In this document: piece by piece, positions 1-12,165 of the stretch
Numbering within the stretch: the first letter of the stretch is position 1
Layout: each line of letters starts with the position of its first letter
Origin: Prototheca cutis
Taxonomy: Eukaryota; Chlorophyta; Trebouxiophyceae; Chlorellales; Chlorellaceae
NCBI GenBank assembly: GCA_002897115.2
Contig: BCIH01000016.1
Location: 147,998 to 211,997 of the forward strand
Length of the DNA: 64,000 nt
Reading direction: 5' to 3'
Position numbers and translations under genes: made by a program
The notes under the pieces: generated by a model
The model's input: only the letters and a program-made list of their open reading frames with translations
Databases searched by the model: none
What the model was told of the DNA's origin: nothing

Positions 1-648
1 CCAAATCTGTCGTCAAACGCGACCAACTTTGCTGGATGCCATGCCAAGGAGGTCTGGGCCCATGGCACCCTCCCTCTCACAGTCAGTTGCCGATGCTATC
101 CCTCTCCCACCACCAAGCTCACCTCATGCCTCTTGAATGCATCAAACTCCTCTCCAATTTTCCGGTAGAGCTTTCTGTAGGTCACCAAAATGTCACCAGA
201 GGCCATACTGTTCCCAAGAAATCCAGGAGGAGATGCGCTGCTGCCTCATGGCCGGCGAGAATCGCGAATTGCCGCGCCGCGCATGCTCAAGGTCAAGTGC
301 ATGCTGAGCATTTCATAAAGCACAGCTGTTTCCATATGTGATGAATGGCGTGTGACGGATTGCCGTTTGACTTTTTTGCCAGCGCTTTACGCCTCCATCC
401 GTCCGGGGAGGGCGTTCCGGGACGCGCATTCCTTCATTGAGTGGGCTGATTAACAACTGGGCCAGACCCATAAAGCACTGTCCTTTTCAAAGCGTCAAGA
501 TGTTTTACCCATAAATAAACGACGCCCTTGCACTGGCAAAATTGCCGATCGGTCGAAATCATCGGCACTGCCGTTGGCAGCCCCATTGATCGTTCCGGGA
601 TCTTGCATGGCCATGGTGCGATGAGCCAGACCACATAACATACCCCAC
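1..648. other. No gene recognised
   Basis: Short open frames only, none with a recognisable motif or plausible splice pattern. It may hold the promoter of the small gene that starts at 649. Confidence 0.4.
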
Positions 649-1199
649 ATGGGTGACAGCATCTACAAGCCCCGCATCTACGAGTTGCGGGAGAAGCAGA
701 ATGGCCTCGCCGACGTGCTCAGGCACCCTGCCAGGCTGCAGCTCCTGGCCTGGAGACGGGGCCAGAGCTGCGCCCAAGTCCGGGAAGACATCCTCCTGGT
801 ACGTGCTGGTATTTTGGCATGTGGAAGACTTAAGAGGGGCTCTCATTGTGTCCACCAATGGAACAGAGACATGCGGTGGGCCTGCACGCACACTGCCAGC
901 ACTCGGGGCCCCGGGCCATGCAGGAGATGGATGCGCTGCAGCAGCAGGAATCTGTCCAGGCAGCGGCGCTCCTGGAAGCGCAAATGAGTGGCAGCCGGGA
1001 CCAGGACACGGAGCCCGTCGAGGGGCCCAGGCCTGGTGCAGTCACTGGCCAAGCTCCGCCAGGGCATGAGCCGACCGACCACCTGGCCGACAGTTCATCT
1101 GAGGTGACGCTGCACGGCGGCGATGAGGAGGACGAACAAGAAGAAGACGAGCTTGTGGAGGACGGGTGGGGATACCCAGAGGACATGGAGTACATGTGA
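649..1199 (+). CDS. Small acidic protein of unknown function
   Basis: Two exons give an uninterrupted 141-residue protein: 649-798, ending at a CTG|GTACGT donor, and 924-1199, after a CATGCAG acceptor. Both junctions are phase 0. The N-terminal exon is basic and helical (starts MGDSIYKPRIYELREKQ). The second exon starts with a Gln-rich helix (EMDALQQQES) and ends in a strongly acidic tail (EEDEQEEDELVEDGWGYPED). I do not recognise the family. Good splice consensus, matching phase and coherent composition favour a real gene, but there is no homology support. The charge pattern would suit a small nuclear or chaperone-type protein; that is inference only. Confidence 0.45.
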
Positions 1200-1989
1200 G
1201 CAAGATCGGGCGGCTATTGGGGTGGGGCATGGCACAACTCGTGCCAGGTCCATGCGTGGTTGCTCGGTATCCACACTTGATGTGGCTACTCTACAGTGCA
1301 CTTATTTACATAACAAAGCTCATGCACGGCGTTTGGAGCTCCACATTCGCTGCCCGCTCGTGCCAAGCCTCCTGAGGAACCCTCATGTTCCAGTGCCCAC
1401 CATTCTCAGGTCGTCGCGCGCAGCCCACTCATGTCCATCTTGATGTCATGGATTGCAGACAAAAACGCAGTGCAGGGTTCACACAGCGCGCTGTATTATG
1501 GTTCCAGGGTCAGTGACATCTCCGCGATCGTCGAGCCCCAAGCTGAGGGTGGGTGGTCGAGAAGGCTGACAGGCGCCGAGATCCAACTGACGAGCCGTCA
1601 ATCTGATCTGCCCGTTTCCACACAGAACCTTGCCCATAAAACACGATATTTTGATGATGGATCGTTGAAAGGGTGCTTGGCGCACTCGCTGTCTGTGGCT
1701 GATGTGTCGGCAGCTCGAGCCGACGCCGTCTTCGAAATCAAAGGCACTGCCCGGAGTCACGATCATCTACTTCCCACGATGCAACAACTTTGCACACGCA
1801 CACTGCCATTGATGTCGTTTCATGTACACTGGATTGCGGATAATGAATTTCCTTGCGCTGTCCTCGGTGCTCTAGTGTAGCACGCCGGGCGGGCGTACAG
1901 GGCCCCGGCGTCCTGCTTCCCTGACACATGGCTGCTCGGCTTTGAGTCGTGGGCGGTCCATGCGGTAGGGCGCCTCCAGCCTCGCAGCC
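1200..1989. other. Intergenic region between the small acidic gene and SBNO
   Basis: No frame shows a family motif. The longest open frame, from 1431, is low in coding character. Presumably it holds a 3' untranslated region and the SBNO promoter. Confidence 0.4.
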
Positions 1990-3696
1990 ATGGCGGACAA
2001 TCCGCCAGGTGGCGCGACTCCCGGGCCCCAGGCTCCCCAGGGAGCCGGGCACCACCAACCCCAAGGCCCAGCCGCGCCGCTCCAACAGCAGCAGTCACAA
2101 GGAGCCCAGCTGCCGCAGCAGCACCAGAGCCAGCAGCAGCAGGCTGCTCTTCCCGTGCTCTTGCAGCTGCAGTGTGGCACCTGCAAGAATGTTCTCAATG
2201 GTGCGTGGTGGGTTGTCTGTGCGACATCGGTGAACATCGGGGCGCTGGTCCCACTGACGAGGACTCGGGCGTGGCTTGCAGAACGGGTGTGCGATTGCGT
2301 TTCTGATCCCATAACCTGCCCAGGGCCCCTCCCCCAACCCATATCCACCCACCCACTCTCATGTGCAGTCCAGCTGGGCCTTGTCTTCCCCTTGCTTCAA
2401 ACCAAGGAGTATGTCTGCGCCAAGTGCGGGACCAAGCAGAAATTTGGTCTGGCGCAGGAGCAGGAGAACCTGCTCCGGCTCAGGGCCGTGCAGATGGTTG
2501 CGTACCTCCGAAAGCAAGCTCAAGTGAATGCCCAGGTGCATTGGTGTCGGTGGGCTGTGCTTTTGCTGCGTGTAACTGGCTATGGTCACCCAGGGCCATT
2601 GCTGCTCCAGCCCCCCACGGCCAGGCATGGCCCCGATGCTTCGACCGCCCACCTGCCACAGGCAAGGGCACAGGCCATCCAAGGTGTCGAACAGCAGCCT
2701 GGCGGGGTGTTGCCAGGCGTGCCCGTCCATCAGGTGGGGTGTTCTTGGAGTTATTTCTGTGATGGTGTGGTGTGTTCATGCCCACAGAGACTGCTGACAT
2801 CCACACACACACACACACACATGCGCACGCGCACACACACGCACACGCACGCACACGCACGCGCACGCAGGCTCCGGCACTGCACCAGCAAGATCCGAGT
2901 CTGACGGCGCGGGAATACATGCGACAGCAGCGTGCGGCCCAGGTTCACATCGCGATGGCACAGCACAAGGTACGCACCGACCGGCTCACGTTCAGCGCCA
3001 AGGTCGCCGCTGCGGCAGCGGCAGCTGCTGCCCGGGTCAAACAGGAGGAGGCGGTGGCGACCGAGGAAGGGGAGGATCAGCATGAGGAGGTCGAGGGCGA
3101 CACGTTCATGGATTACTGGCCGGCCAAGCTGCAGTGGGGCATGCCGCACCCCGACCCCGTGGTGGAGACGGCGTCGCTGGCCGCGGTGCCACCGCCAGAC
3201 ATCACGTACGAGCTGGCCGCGCACGCTGAACTCGTGGACACCAACGTGCTGTCCGGACTGCAGCTGGAAAGCATCGTCTACGCGTGCCAGCGGCACAATG
3301 AGACCCTGCCCGACGGTGCACGGGCCGGGTTTTTCATCGGAGATGGCGCGGGCGTTGGCAAGGGCCGCACCATCGCGGGGCTCATCATGGAAAACTGGAA
3401 AGCCGGTCGTCGGAAACACGTCTGGGTCTCCATTGGGCCCGACCTGCGCGTGGACGCACGACGTGACCTCGACGACATCGGCGGTGAGGGTTATGGGGCG
3501 TGGGAAAGGGGGGGGGGGCCTTTGTGATTGCTATTCTCATTGGCGTGTTGCTGTGGCAGTTGATGGCGATGTGGTTTCTTTCTTCGTGGCTGCCTGGCTG
3601 AGCGAGGAAGATAGGAAACTGCTGACATCATGTGCACCTGACGACGACACCGCCAGCCAGCCGTACTACCCAAATGCCCCAAAACAATCCCCCCCC

Positions 3697-3768
<72 letters not shown>

Positions 3769-6700
3769 CATGGACATCCCGCTCCATGCGCTCGTCAAAC
3801 TGCCCTATGGCAAGCTGGATTCCAAGCGTATCGGCATCCGGGAGGGCATCCTGTTCCTCACCTACACCTCCCTTACCTCATCCTCAGATCGGGTACGGCC
3901 CTGAAGAAGGGGAGGGAGTGCGGAGCAGGGCACCAAGCTGGAAGGGGAAGGCCACGCCAGGGAGGGCTGCTGTTGAGGCATGGCATGTCTCGTGCAAGGT
4001 TGGTCAGGGACCATCCTGGCAGGGGTATCAGATTGCTTCCCTCAATCACTGCCACCATCATCGCAGGGCATGTCACGCTACAAGCAGCTTGTGGACTGGT
4101 GTGGACCAGACTTTGATGGCCTCATCGTATTTGACGAGAGTGAGACAGGGGGGGCTGGTTGCGTGGCGGAGCGTGGAATGCCCCCCCCTGTGTTGTTAAG
4201 CAAACCCGCCACTTTCGCGGTCCTGCACCGGGCAGCTGGTGGCTCCGTTGTGACGATTGAAGCCCCCCCCCCCATCCCCGCGCATCATCGCAGGCCACAA
4301 GGCGAAGAACCTGGTGCCAGAGGCGGGTTCACGGCCGTCCATCGTCGGGACGCGTGTCAAGGAGCTGCAGACGGTGCTGCCGGCAGCGAGGGTAGTCTAC
4401 TGCTCCGCCACAGGGGCTTCAGAGCCACGAAACATGGGGTAAGTAAGCTCTTTTTGTGTAAGTCTGTGCTTTGTAGAAGGGGGGGTTGTTTCAGGCAGGT
4501 GGTGGCGAAGAACAAGGGGCCAACGGAGCGGTGTGAACAAGGTCGCGTGGCATAGTAATAGAAACCCTCCTGGGGGCATACAAGCCAACGCTGTCAATCC
4601 ATGCACATATATTCCACACAGGTACATGGTCCGACTGGGCATCTGGGGCGGTCCCAAGGCGGCGTTCCCCGACTTTAACAAATTCTTGGAGGCCGTCCAG
4701 GTGCCACTTGTGAAGTTTCTGGGGAATGCTTGTTGAGGGAGAGGCAGGGGTGGCCAGACTTGGATGTGTTCTGGCGTTCTCGCGTCTTAGCAGAGCGCAT
4801 CCCGCTTGGATCGCGCGACGTATGTCTGTGGAACAACCTTGAATGCCAACCAAGCGAGACGCTGCCACGATCGCCATCCTCGCTCCCACAGAGCAAGGGC
4901 GGGTCTAACATAGCTGCACTGGAACTGGTGGCCATGGACATGAAGGCGCAGGGCATGTATGTGTGCCGCACGCTGTCCTTTGCCGGCGCCGAGTTTGAGA
5001 CGGTTTTCACGCCGCTGGAGGAGCCGGTGAAGGGGCAGTACACTGTTGCCGCGGAGATGTGGTGCAAGCTCTACCGCGAGTTCCTGCTCGCAGAAGAAGA
5101 GGTCTGATTTTGGGGGCCGCTTTTTTCCTGGTGAATTGGGGGACAAGGGGGGGCCCTGTGGAAAGGGTACTATTGGGAGTGAGCGTCTGTTACCTGCGGT
5201 CGTTCCCCACCCACCTGTCACACATGAACAGAACAAGGACAAACATGCATGACACCACAGTTGCTTGCTTTGGAGAAGGAGCTGGCGGAGATTGGGTCGG
5301 CGCCACGGGTGATGCCAGCGACGACGACAGTTGTGCCATCTGACAGCGCGGAGCGGTCGGGCTCCAAGGAGCCCGCTGCCGATCGCAAGGTCCTGGCACT
5401 GCTGGACCCCCGGAACCAGATGTGGCGCAGCTTCTGGGGCGCGCACCAGCGCTTCTTTCGGTACATGTGCATGGCCGCCAAGGTGCCGGCTGTCGTGCGC
5501 ATGGCGCAAGCCGCGCTGGAGGGCGGGCACTGCGTCGTGATTGGACTCCAGTCCACGGGTGAAGCCCACACCGCCGATGCCCTCGCGGGTCGTGGCGATG
5601 AGCTGGATGACTTTGTCTCCGGTGCGGATTGGTGGTGCAGGGTTTGAAATTTTCTTGAATTCCCCCCTTCTTCCTTTTTGCTCGGTGTGTGAGCTGGCAT
5701 GGGGATGCGGAGAAGTAAAGTATGCGATCATATGTATATGCGTCAGTTGTGAGGGCGTTGACTTTCTAACAACTTCAATAAACACCACCACACAATACAG
5801 GCCCAAAGGAGTTGCTGTCGAAGATGGTGGCCGAGACGTACCCGCTGCCGCCCCACCCCGACGAGCTGGACAAGCAGGCTGATGACGACGGCGTCTCCTC
5901 CGACGAGGACTTTGAAAACGCCACCATTTCAAAGGCAGCTTCCCAGCAGCTTCTGGCCGCACGCAGCACGGTGGCGCGGCAGGCCAAGACGCGTCCCGTC
6001 CGCTACCTCGAGTACGCTGAGGACGAGGGCGTGTACTCCGACTCTTCCTCTGAAGAGGAGGAGGATGAGTCAGAAGAGGAGGAATCAGGGGAGGATGACG
6101 AAGGATCAGAGGAAGAAGAAAGCGGCAGGCAGGCGTCTGCGGCGGGGAGCTCCGACGATGATTCGGGTTCATCATCTTCACTGTCATCGCCGCTGTCCAG
6201 CCCCGGGAGCGAGGGCAGGCCCAAGAGGGGCCGCAAGGCCAGCAGCGACAAACATGCCTCGTCCACAAGGAGCAGGGCATCCCAGGCAGCGGCATCCATG
6301 AAACGCAGAGCAGGCCCTAGGAAGAAACCGTCCCGGTCCAGCCGGTCCATGGAAGACGTCGATGCTGGTGATGAGAACGACTCTGACGACGGCTCAGGCA
6401 GCGACTCTGACGACGAGGGCGGGAGTTCAAGCAACGCCGCCTCTGGCGCATCGTCGTCATCCTACGCGCCCTCTGATGGGCGGCAGCCCACTGCCAGTAC
6501 TGACAGCGGCGGCTCCGACCTCGACTCAGCCGAGCACCGAGCCAGGGAGGACAAGGTGCGGCGTGGGTGTGTTTGTTTGATGAATGGAGGGGTGGAAAAT
6601 GCATGGATCGGGTCGTCGTGCGGTAAGTTGCCTGATGTGTCATTCAGACTCCCCCCAATAGTCCCCCGCACACACACATTCAAACACAGAAAGCGGAAAC

Positions 6701-9302
6701 TGCTAGGATGAAGGAGCTTGTGCGGGAAAGAGTGGGAGTGGCTCGGGAAGCGGCACTGGCTCGCCGGGAGAAGCTTCTGGATGCCGTGGGCGCGCTGAGC
6801 CTGCCTGCCAACCCCCTGGACGTCCTGATCCACGATCTTGGCGGGCCGGGGGTTGTGGCCGAGATGACGGGGCGCAAGGGCAGGCTGGTCCGGTCTAAAT
6901 CATCGGGGACCGTCGTCTACGAGGCACGAAATGCCTCGGGCGTCGAAAAGGGTGCGTTCGTGTGCGATGTGGTCTGGCTGCTATGGGCGGGTGGTTGACG
7001 TGGCATTGATGGGGCTGTCTTTCTTCCGAACCCTTCTTCCCCAACCCATTGCACCACCCAATGAGACAAATATTCCCCCACAAAATTTCCCCACAAAAAA
7101 ACAACCGATGAGGCACCATCTCGACACGGCAATTGCACAGGTGCGACGCTGGAAATGATCAACGTGCACGAGCGCGAGGTGTTCATGCGCGGGGACAAGC
7201 TGGTGGCGATCATTTCCGAAGCGGCGTCGGCAGGCATTTCACTGCACGCCGACCGGCGGGTGGCCAACCAGCGCCGACGCACGCACCTGACGCTGGAGCT
7301 GCCCTGGAGCGCGGACAAGGCCATCCAGCAGTTTGGACGGAGCCACCGTGCCAACCAGTCATCGGGCCCGGTCTACAAGCTGGTGGTGTCGGAGCTGGGC
7401 GGCGAGCGGCGCTTTGCCGCGGCCGTTGCCCGACGTCTCGAGAGTCTCGGTGCTTTGACCCAGGGCGACCGACGCGCGGGGCCGTCACTGCAGCAGTTTC
7501 ATCTGGAGTCCGCATGGGGCCAGGCCGCGCTGCGACAGCTGTACGGGGCTGTGCTCGAGGACAAGCTCCCGGCAGTCCTGCCGCCGCAGTGCAAGCCGGG
7601 ATCTCAAGGACAGCGACCTGAACTTGACCCTGCGGATTTGCTGGGGCGGTGCCGTGCGTTGCTCCTTAACGTCGGTCTCCTCAAGCCCCTGCGCCCGGCA
7701 AGCGACCGTGTGGTTGTTGCTGATGGGGTGAGAAAGGGGGGTGGCCCAACGGCATCGGATGCTGAGGGACCCCAGAAGAATGCTACCCCGCATGGCACCA
7801 CAGCCACCGAGTCCAAGCTGAACTACAATGCGGATGTGGAGGAGGCCACCGCCGCTGGGGACGAGAACGGGCAGGCCTCTGACAGCGGGCCTGGCAAAAT
7901 TACAGACCCCACGCCGTCCGAAGGGGGGCCCCCACCACCACCTGCTTCGCGCCCCCCAACCCCCAGCGTGACCGGACCCGAAAGCCGGCGGTCAAAGCTT
8001 CTCGTCCCCATCCCCGCGGCGGATCTGGGCGCCGCGCTGCTGTCTCGCCACGGCGCCCTGGCGAGCATGGGCACCCTGGAGGACAAGGACCGAGGCGACG
8101 TCCCTCGTTTCTTAAACCGCCTGTTGGGTCTGCCCCCCGCGGCACAGGCGCTGCTCTTTGCGCTGTACCGCGGGCTGATGGACGCGAGGGTGGAGGCCGC
8201 GCGCCGGGCGGGGGCGCTGGACAGCGGCATCCAGGACGTCCGGGCCACGCGGGTGGTGCTGGATGCGGAGCCTGAAGTGCTTTACGAAGATGCGGGCGTG
8301 GGCCAGCGAGCAGTCATGCACACCGTCCGCCTCGACCGCGGCATCCCCTGGGAAACAGCCGTCGACGCGCTCAGGCAGCACATGGCTGCTGTTGACGAGA
8401 GTTCTCAAGGGAGCGCTGATGGTGATGGAGATGGCAGAGACGGCGGTGGTGGTGTCAAGGACGGCGATTTGCCCGACAAGGGTGAGAAGCCAGATGGCGT
8501 CAATGCCAAGCAGCTTGATGCCACCAGAGAAGAAGCTGGTGCCACGACCGATACCGCCACCGCTGCCCAACCCCCAAACACTCCGCTCCCGGACGGCAGC
8601 GGCTTTTACCGGTCACAGGAGGGCATTCAGGGCCAGGTGCATGTGCTGCTGGTGCTACGGCTGCCCGGGACCGAGAGCTTTGCCGTGCAGCGCCCGGGCA
8701 CGGGCCGCATCCGCAATCCTCTCGCTGCCGAGGAGCTCCGGACACGGTACACTGCCCTGGACATCGAGACCGCCCGGGGGTTATGGGAGCGAGCGTACAT
8801 CGCTGCAGACGGGCCTGCGCCATCCTCACCAGCCGCGCCGCGGATCGGGCTGCGGCACCGGTCCCTGCACGTCATCTCTGGCGCTGCGCTGCGCTGCTGG
8901 GGCGCCGTGGCCGCCGCGATCCGGCGGAACGGCCGAGGGCCGCCGGCCCGCATGCGCATGCTGCGTCTGGCGACGACGGACGAGCCGCCGCGGCGCCTGG
9001 TGGGACTCCTGGTGCCAGAAGCCGCTGTGCAACGCACACGCGACAATATGCGGGCCAAAGTGGAGCACTGGCAACGGCAGGAAGCGGAAGGAGTGTGCAG
9101 GGGCAAAATAGGAGAGGGGCCGACGACGGCAGCAGGAGGAAAGCGGCGGCCGCCGCCGGCGGGCGGGCCGCGTCAGCGTCGCAAGCGCACTCGAAGCAAT
9201 TCGGCGTCGCCCGATAGCGACGAAGAAGGCGGGGAACGAGGTGGAAATTCTGGAGCAGAACGAGGTGCTGATGTGCTCCTCACTGCGTCGCCACCGCAGT
9301 GA
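1990..9302 (+). CDS. SBNO: Strawberry notch / FORGETTER1-type DExH helicase-like protein
   Basis: Thirteen exons join in frame into about 1744 residues: 1990-2200, 2369-2535, 2662-2733, 2871-3483, 3768-3892, 4067-4139, 4294-4438, 4622-4700, 4892-5101, 5261-5621, 5801-6555, 6690-6951, 7141-9302. Order of parts: Pro/Gln-rich N-terminus; a C4 zinc finger of LSD1 type ([10 protein letters not shown], then YVCAKCG) split by intron 1; the AAA-like N-lobe with Walker [12 protein letters not shown]; a DExH box read across an intron as [23 protein letters not shown]; the SBNO-specific [17 protein letters not shown] segment; an acidic Ser/Asp/Glu linker in exon 11; the helicase C-lobe in exon 13 ([31 protein letters not shown]); a poorly conserved tail. 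In Arabidopsis the orthologue FGT1 works with chromatin remodellers to keep heat-memory genes accessible; a similar nuclear role is inferred. Box II is DESH, where DECH is usual. Confidence 0.93.
2800..2870. repeat. CA/CG-rich microsatellite ending at a splice acceptor
   Basis: An interrupted (CA)n/(CG)n run fills the end of SBNO intron 3 and continues directly into the acceptor CGCAG before exon 4. Confidence 0.85.
3699..3767. repeat. (CA)n microsatellite forming a splice acceptor
   Basis: More than 30 CA units fill the end of SBNO intron 4. The acceptor CACACAG is made by the repeat itself, and exon 5 (GMDIPLHAL) starts at 3768. Confidence 0.9.
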
Positions 9303-9488
9303 TTTCGCTTTCTTTCGTTTGCAAACCCCCCTGCACTCTTTGCTGGCAGAATACTAGCATGCGCATACAATCATCGTGACAACTGCTTGGTCTGACACGT
9401 GATGGGCCAGAGAAGAAGAGGGGATGTGTTTTTAGGTGCAGCAGGAATGCGTGTGAGTTTTCGTGTGCGCGTTTGGCGGTCCACGCAC

Positions 9489-9514
9489 GGGGGGGGGGGG
9501 GGGGGGGGGGGGGG
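9489..9514. repeat. Poly-G run of 26 bases
   Basis: Uninterrupted G on the plus strand about 190 bases after the SBNO stop, next to a decayed TnpB/Fanzor fragment. Confidence 0.9.
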
Positions 9515-9584
9515 TACGATCCCAGAGAACCTGGGGGCGCACCCCACGAGAGATCCGCGAGGGTAATCCAGAAGCAAACTGGCC

Positions 9585-10140
9585 TCACAGCACGTGTTCA
9601 ATGGTGCTGTTCCGCAGGCCGAAGCCAGCGGAGTATCTTGGTGATGAAATCATATCAGGTGGAGCGCCTGGGAGGCAGGGGATGTGCAAGGGGGGGGGGA
9701 GCTTGGTTTTGCGATCAAAAGGCGGCGGCCTGTCGCCGGTCAGNACCAGNCTCTCCCCCAGGTGGCGGATGTTGCGCGCGGCGTTGACGTCGCGGTTCCA
9801 CACCACGCCACACCTCTGGCATTTGAGGATGGCGTACTTGTTCCGGGCGGTGCTGCTGTTTGCGTTGTGCGCAGTCCTGCCGCTGGATGGGTGCCACTGT
9901 CAACCGCGGGGCATCACGTCCACCGGCCTCGCCCCGGCCTGGAGCGCCTGTTGCGCTTGATGCCGGCGTAGCACCTGGGTGGGTGTCTTCTCTTCCCATC
10001 CGCGCCACATCTCGAAGGCGTGCCTCTTGCGCGTGCTTGACAACCTCAATGCCACCCCCGGCGTACATGTCCCAGGGCAGCCGCCGGTGCAGCCCTCCCT
10101 TCAAGGTCGTGCTCATGTGGCAGCAATGCGTCGTGCGGGG
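9585..10140 (-). pseudogene. Decayed Fanzor/TnpB-like C-terminal fragment
   Basis: On the minus strand about 9740-9850 encodes KYAILKCQRCGVVWNRD followed by VNAARNIRHLGE. This is the second zinc-ribbon CxxC and the RuvC-III Asp motif (W-NRD-NAA-NI) shared by IS605/IS607-family TnpB and eukaryotic Fanzor proteins. Upstream on the minus strand the frame shifts (an open frame runs in another register to about 10116), and no RuvC-I or RuvC-II is visible. Two N bases lie just after the motif. A broken remnant of a TnpB/Fanzor gene, probably of the Fanzor2/IS607-like group because of the VNAARNI form; the group assignment is tentative. Confidence 0.65.
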
Positions 10141-10369
10141 GCAGTCCGGTTCCGACCGGAGATCTGACCCCGGTCCTGCAACAGCCGGCGCATCGACCAG
10201 TCCGATGCAGTGGCTGCATTATCCATTCCCGTGGTCATCTTCAATGCAGGATGAGGAGAAGGCGTTTTTTGACTATGGACATCAGCCAGCACCAGCCACC
10301 ACAGCTCCTCAGCCCGATGATGAAGCCCAGCACATGGACGACTGGCATGATCCGAGCCAGCAGCCGGAT

Positions 10370-11420
10370 GGCTGTTGGGTCAGCCGCCGGCAGTGCTGGC
10401 CCAATCCCCGCTACGCTGAGCAGGATCCACTACGAGACACCCATGCTGCCAGATCTCAGCACACTGCTGGTGGACAGCCAGCTGGTCTTGCTGACCCCGA
10501 GCGGGGAACCCCAACGTGGGGACGACGCTGGACCTTCAACCCCTGCCCCTTGCCACCCCTGAAAGACTTTGTCATCGACGGCATGGTGCAGCGTTTTATG
10601 CTAAAGAACCCGGGCACACTGAAGGATGACCTTCTTCGATTCACTCACAAAGTACTGAGCACCCGCTCCCCGGAATCCGTCGACAAGTGAGCAACAGAGC
10701 TGGAAGAAGAAGGGCTCTGGGTTGAAATTCCGCTCAACTCAGGCTCTGGATCCAAGAAGCGGAAGATCGGGTGGCGGGAACTGAGTCGCCAGAAGTACAA
10801 GCGGAGGACCACAGCGAGGCCAGATGCAGCTGCAGAGGCCCAGAAAATGGCGGCCATGACATCGCCCGCTGCTGAACTTGAATCTGATCCGTAGATAGAT
10901 TGATCTGCCTCTGTCTGCACAGTACTCCCCTTGATTCGACAAAACAATGGGCAATTGAATCATGATATGGAGGTGTAAGACGAGATTTTCTTGGGGAATC
11001 AGCCCACACAGCACCTGCTCTGGGGGCCGTAACAGTGCATAGCCCAAGCTCTTGCCAATCCTAAGGGTTCTTTGCTGGCGGCGCGTTTGAAGAATGCCAT
11101 GGGCCGCCGAACGAGAAACCGCAGAGACACAACTCCCATCTGCACTCTCAATCCTTTCATTATCTCGATTTCTGGGGTAACAGGCGTTGCAGGGGGCCTA
11201 CACGCGCGGTTTGGTGGCCCAGTCCCCCGCAGCTGCGCAGCCCCCGAACGTTGAAGGGTGATTGCCCACGAGCGCGCTCCTTTCTGGCCCCACCCTGTTC
11301 TCAGACTGTGATCTTTGATGCGGAGTAAATATTTTCGCGCGGTCGTACAAGGGGGTGCTGCGCGGGTGCCGCACGGAAGGGCCTGGGAGGGATTTTCGGT
11401 GCACCGAGCGAGCGGAACCA
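10370..11420 (+). mobile_element. Unnamed repeated element, copy A
   Basis: Shares long stretches of near identity with 27490-28560. Shared landmarks: a coding-like block containing LLRFTHKVLSTRS and SVDK, then an in-frame TGA, then a basic NLS-like block (SGSGSKKRKIGW, RQKYKRRT) ending in TAG at 10892-10894; then a non-coding tail with ATTTTCTTGGGGAATCAGCC, CTGCTCTGGGGGCCGTAAC and GATTGCCCACGAGCGCGCTC. An open frame from about 10200 to 10690 reads into the first block. No transposase, integrase or reverse transcriptase motif is recognised, and element ends are not defined. The basic block suggests a DNA-binding or nuclear-targeted product. Confidence 0.7.
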
Positions 11421-11586
11421 CCGATAAAACCAAAGGGTGCCCCCAACCAACCCAGCAGACATTCAATCATGTATCTGGGCAGCACGGAGCCATCGCATTG
11501 CGCAGCGTCATGTAGGTGACTCATGGTATCGGCAGTTTGTCTCTCCAAGTCAGGATCGGGTGGTCTGTGCTGGGCCACCGGGCGGG

Positions 11587-12165
11587 ATGGCCGAAGGCCC
11601 AGACCGGGTGCTCAGCTCGGAGAAGAGGGCAAAGATCGAGGCTGCGGCGGAGCAGACGGCAGAGATCGTCCACAGGTTTCTCCAGGACGTCGATAGAGCG
11701 GTGGCCTCGCTGCGCGAGGACCTGGACGCCGTTGCCCGAGGTGGGTCGCTGGGCGGGCGTTGGGAGTGCGGGAGCCCTCGAGCAGGCTGGACGCCAGGCT
11801 GCAGGGCCATGTACCTGCCTATTTCCATGCATGATGGATTGTATCGTGTTTATCCTATGCTCATTGTGTCGATACCACCTTGCGCGTGGCTTGCAGACTC
11901 GGGAGGCCTCCCCTCCAGCTTGAACCGCCTGGCTGAGAGGGAGGCCAGGGACACTGCCGGCCTGGCTCCTCCAACGGCGGCACGGAGCGAGGAGGCTGGG
12001 CGCCCTGCGCCTCGCACAAATGAACAGATTCATTCAGGAGACTCAGACGACCTGCAACAGCCAAGACAAGCTGATGCAGATGCCGGCGAACCCTTACGAC
12101 CGTTACACAGTGGCGGGCTCAGCGACAGTGTGGATGTGAAGGTCCCTTTTCCAACACCTTCTTGA
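11587..12165 (+). CDS. Unknown two-exon gene
   Basis: Exon 1 (11587-11740) encodes a helical segment beginning MAEGPDRVLSSEKRAKIEAA and ends at CCCGAG|GTGGGT. Exon 2 (11897-12165) follows a TTGCAG acceptor and continues in frame for about 140 residues in all. The 3' part of exon 2 has a second, more protein-like reading in another frame (MNRFIQETQTTC, then MPANPYDRYTVAGSATVWM, stop near 12139). Either an unseen junction switches frame or one reading is false. A short helical N-terminus of this kind would suit a small subunit of a larger complex (Mediator was considered), but no family is recognised. Confidence 0.35.
   Translation: MAEGPDRVLSSEKRAKIEAAAEQTAEIVHRFLQDVDRAVASLREDLDAVARGGSLGGRWECGSPRAGWTPGCRAMYLPISMHDGLYRVYPMLIVSIPPCAWLADSGGLPSSLNRLAEREARDTAGLAPPTAARSEEAGRPAPRTNEQIHSGDSDDLQQPRQADADAGEPLRPLHSGGLSDSVDVKVPFPTPS

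Noticed and set aside
3632..3904. Poly-Thr-His open frame
   Set aside because: Translation of a CA microsatellite in an SBNO intron.
4787..6295. 502-residue minus-strand open frame
   Set aside because: Antisense shadow of SBNO exons created by high GC; no motifs, and the plus strand is clearly coding.
7155..9302. 715-residue frame as a separate gene
   Set aside because: It is the last SBNO exon; the frame and phase continue from the exon ending at 6951.
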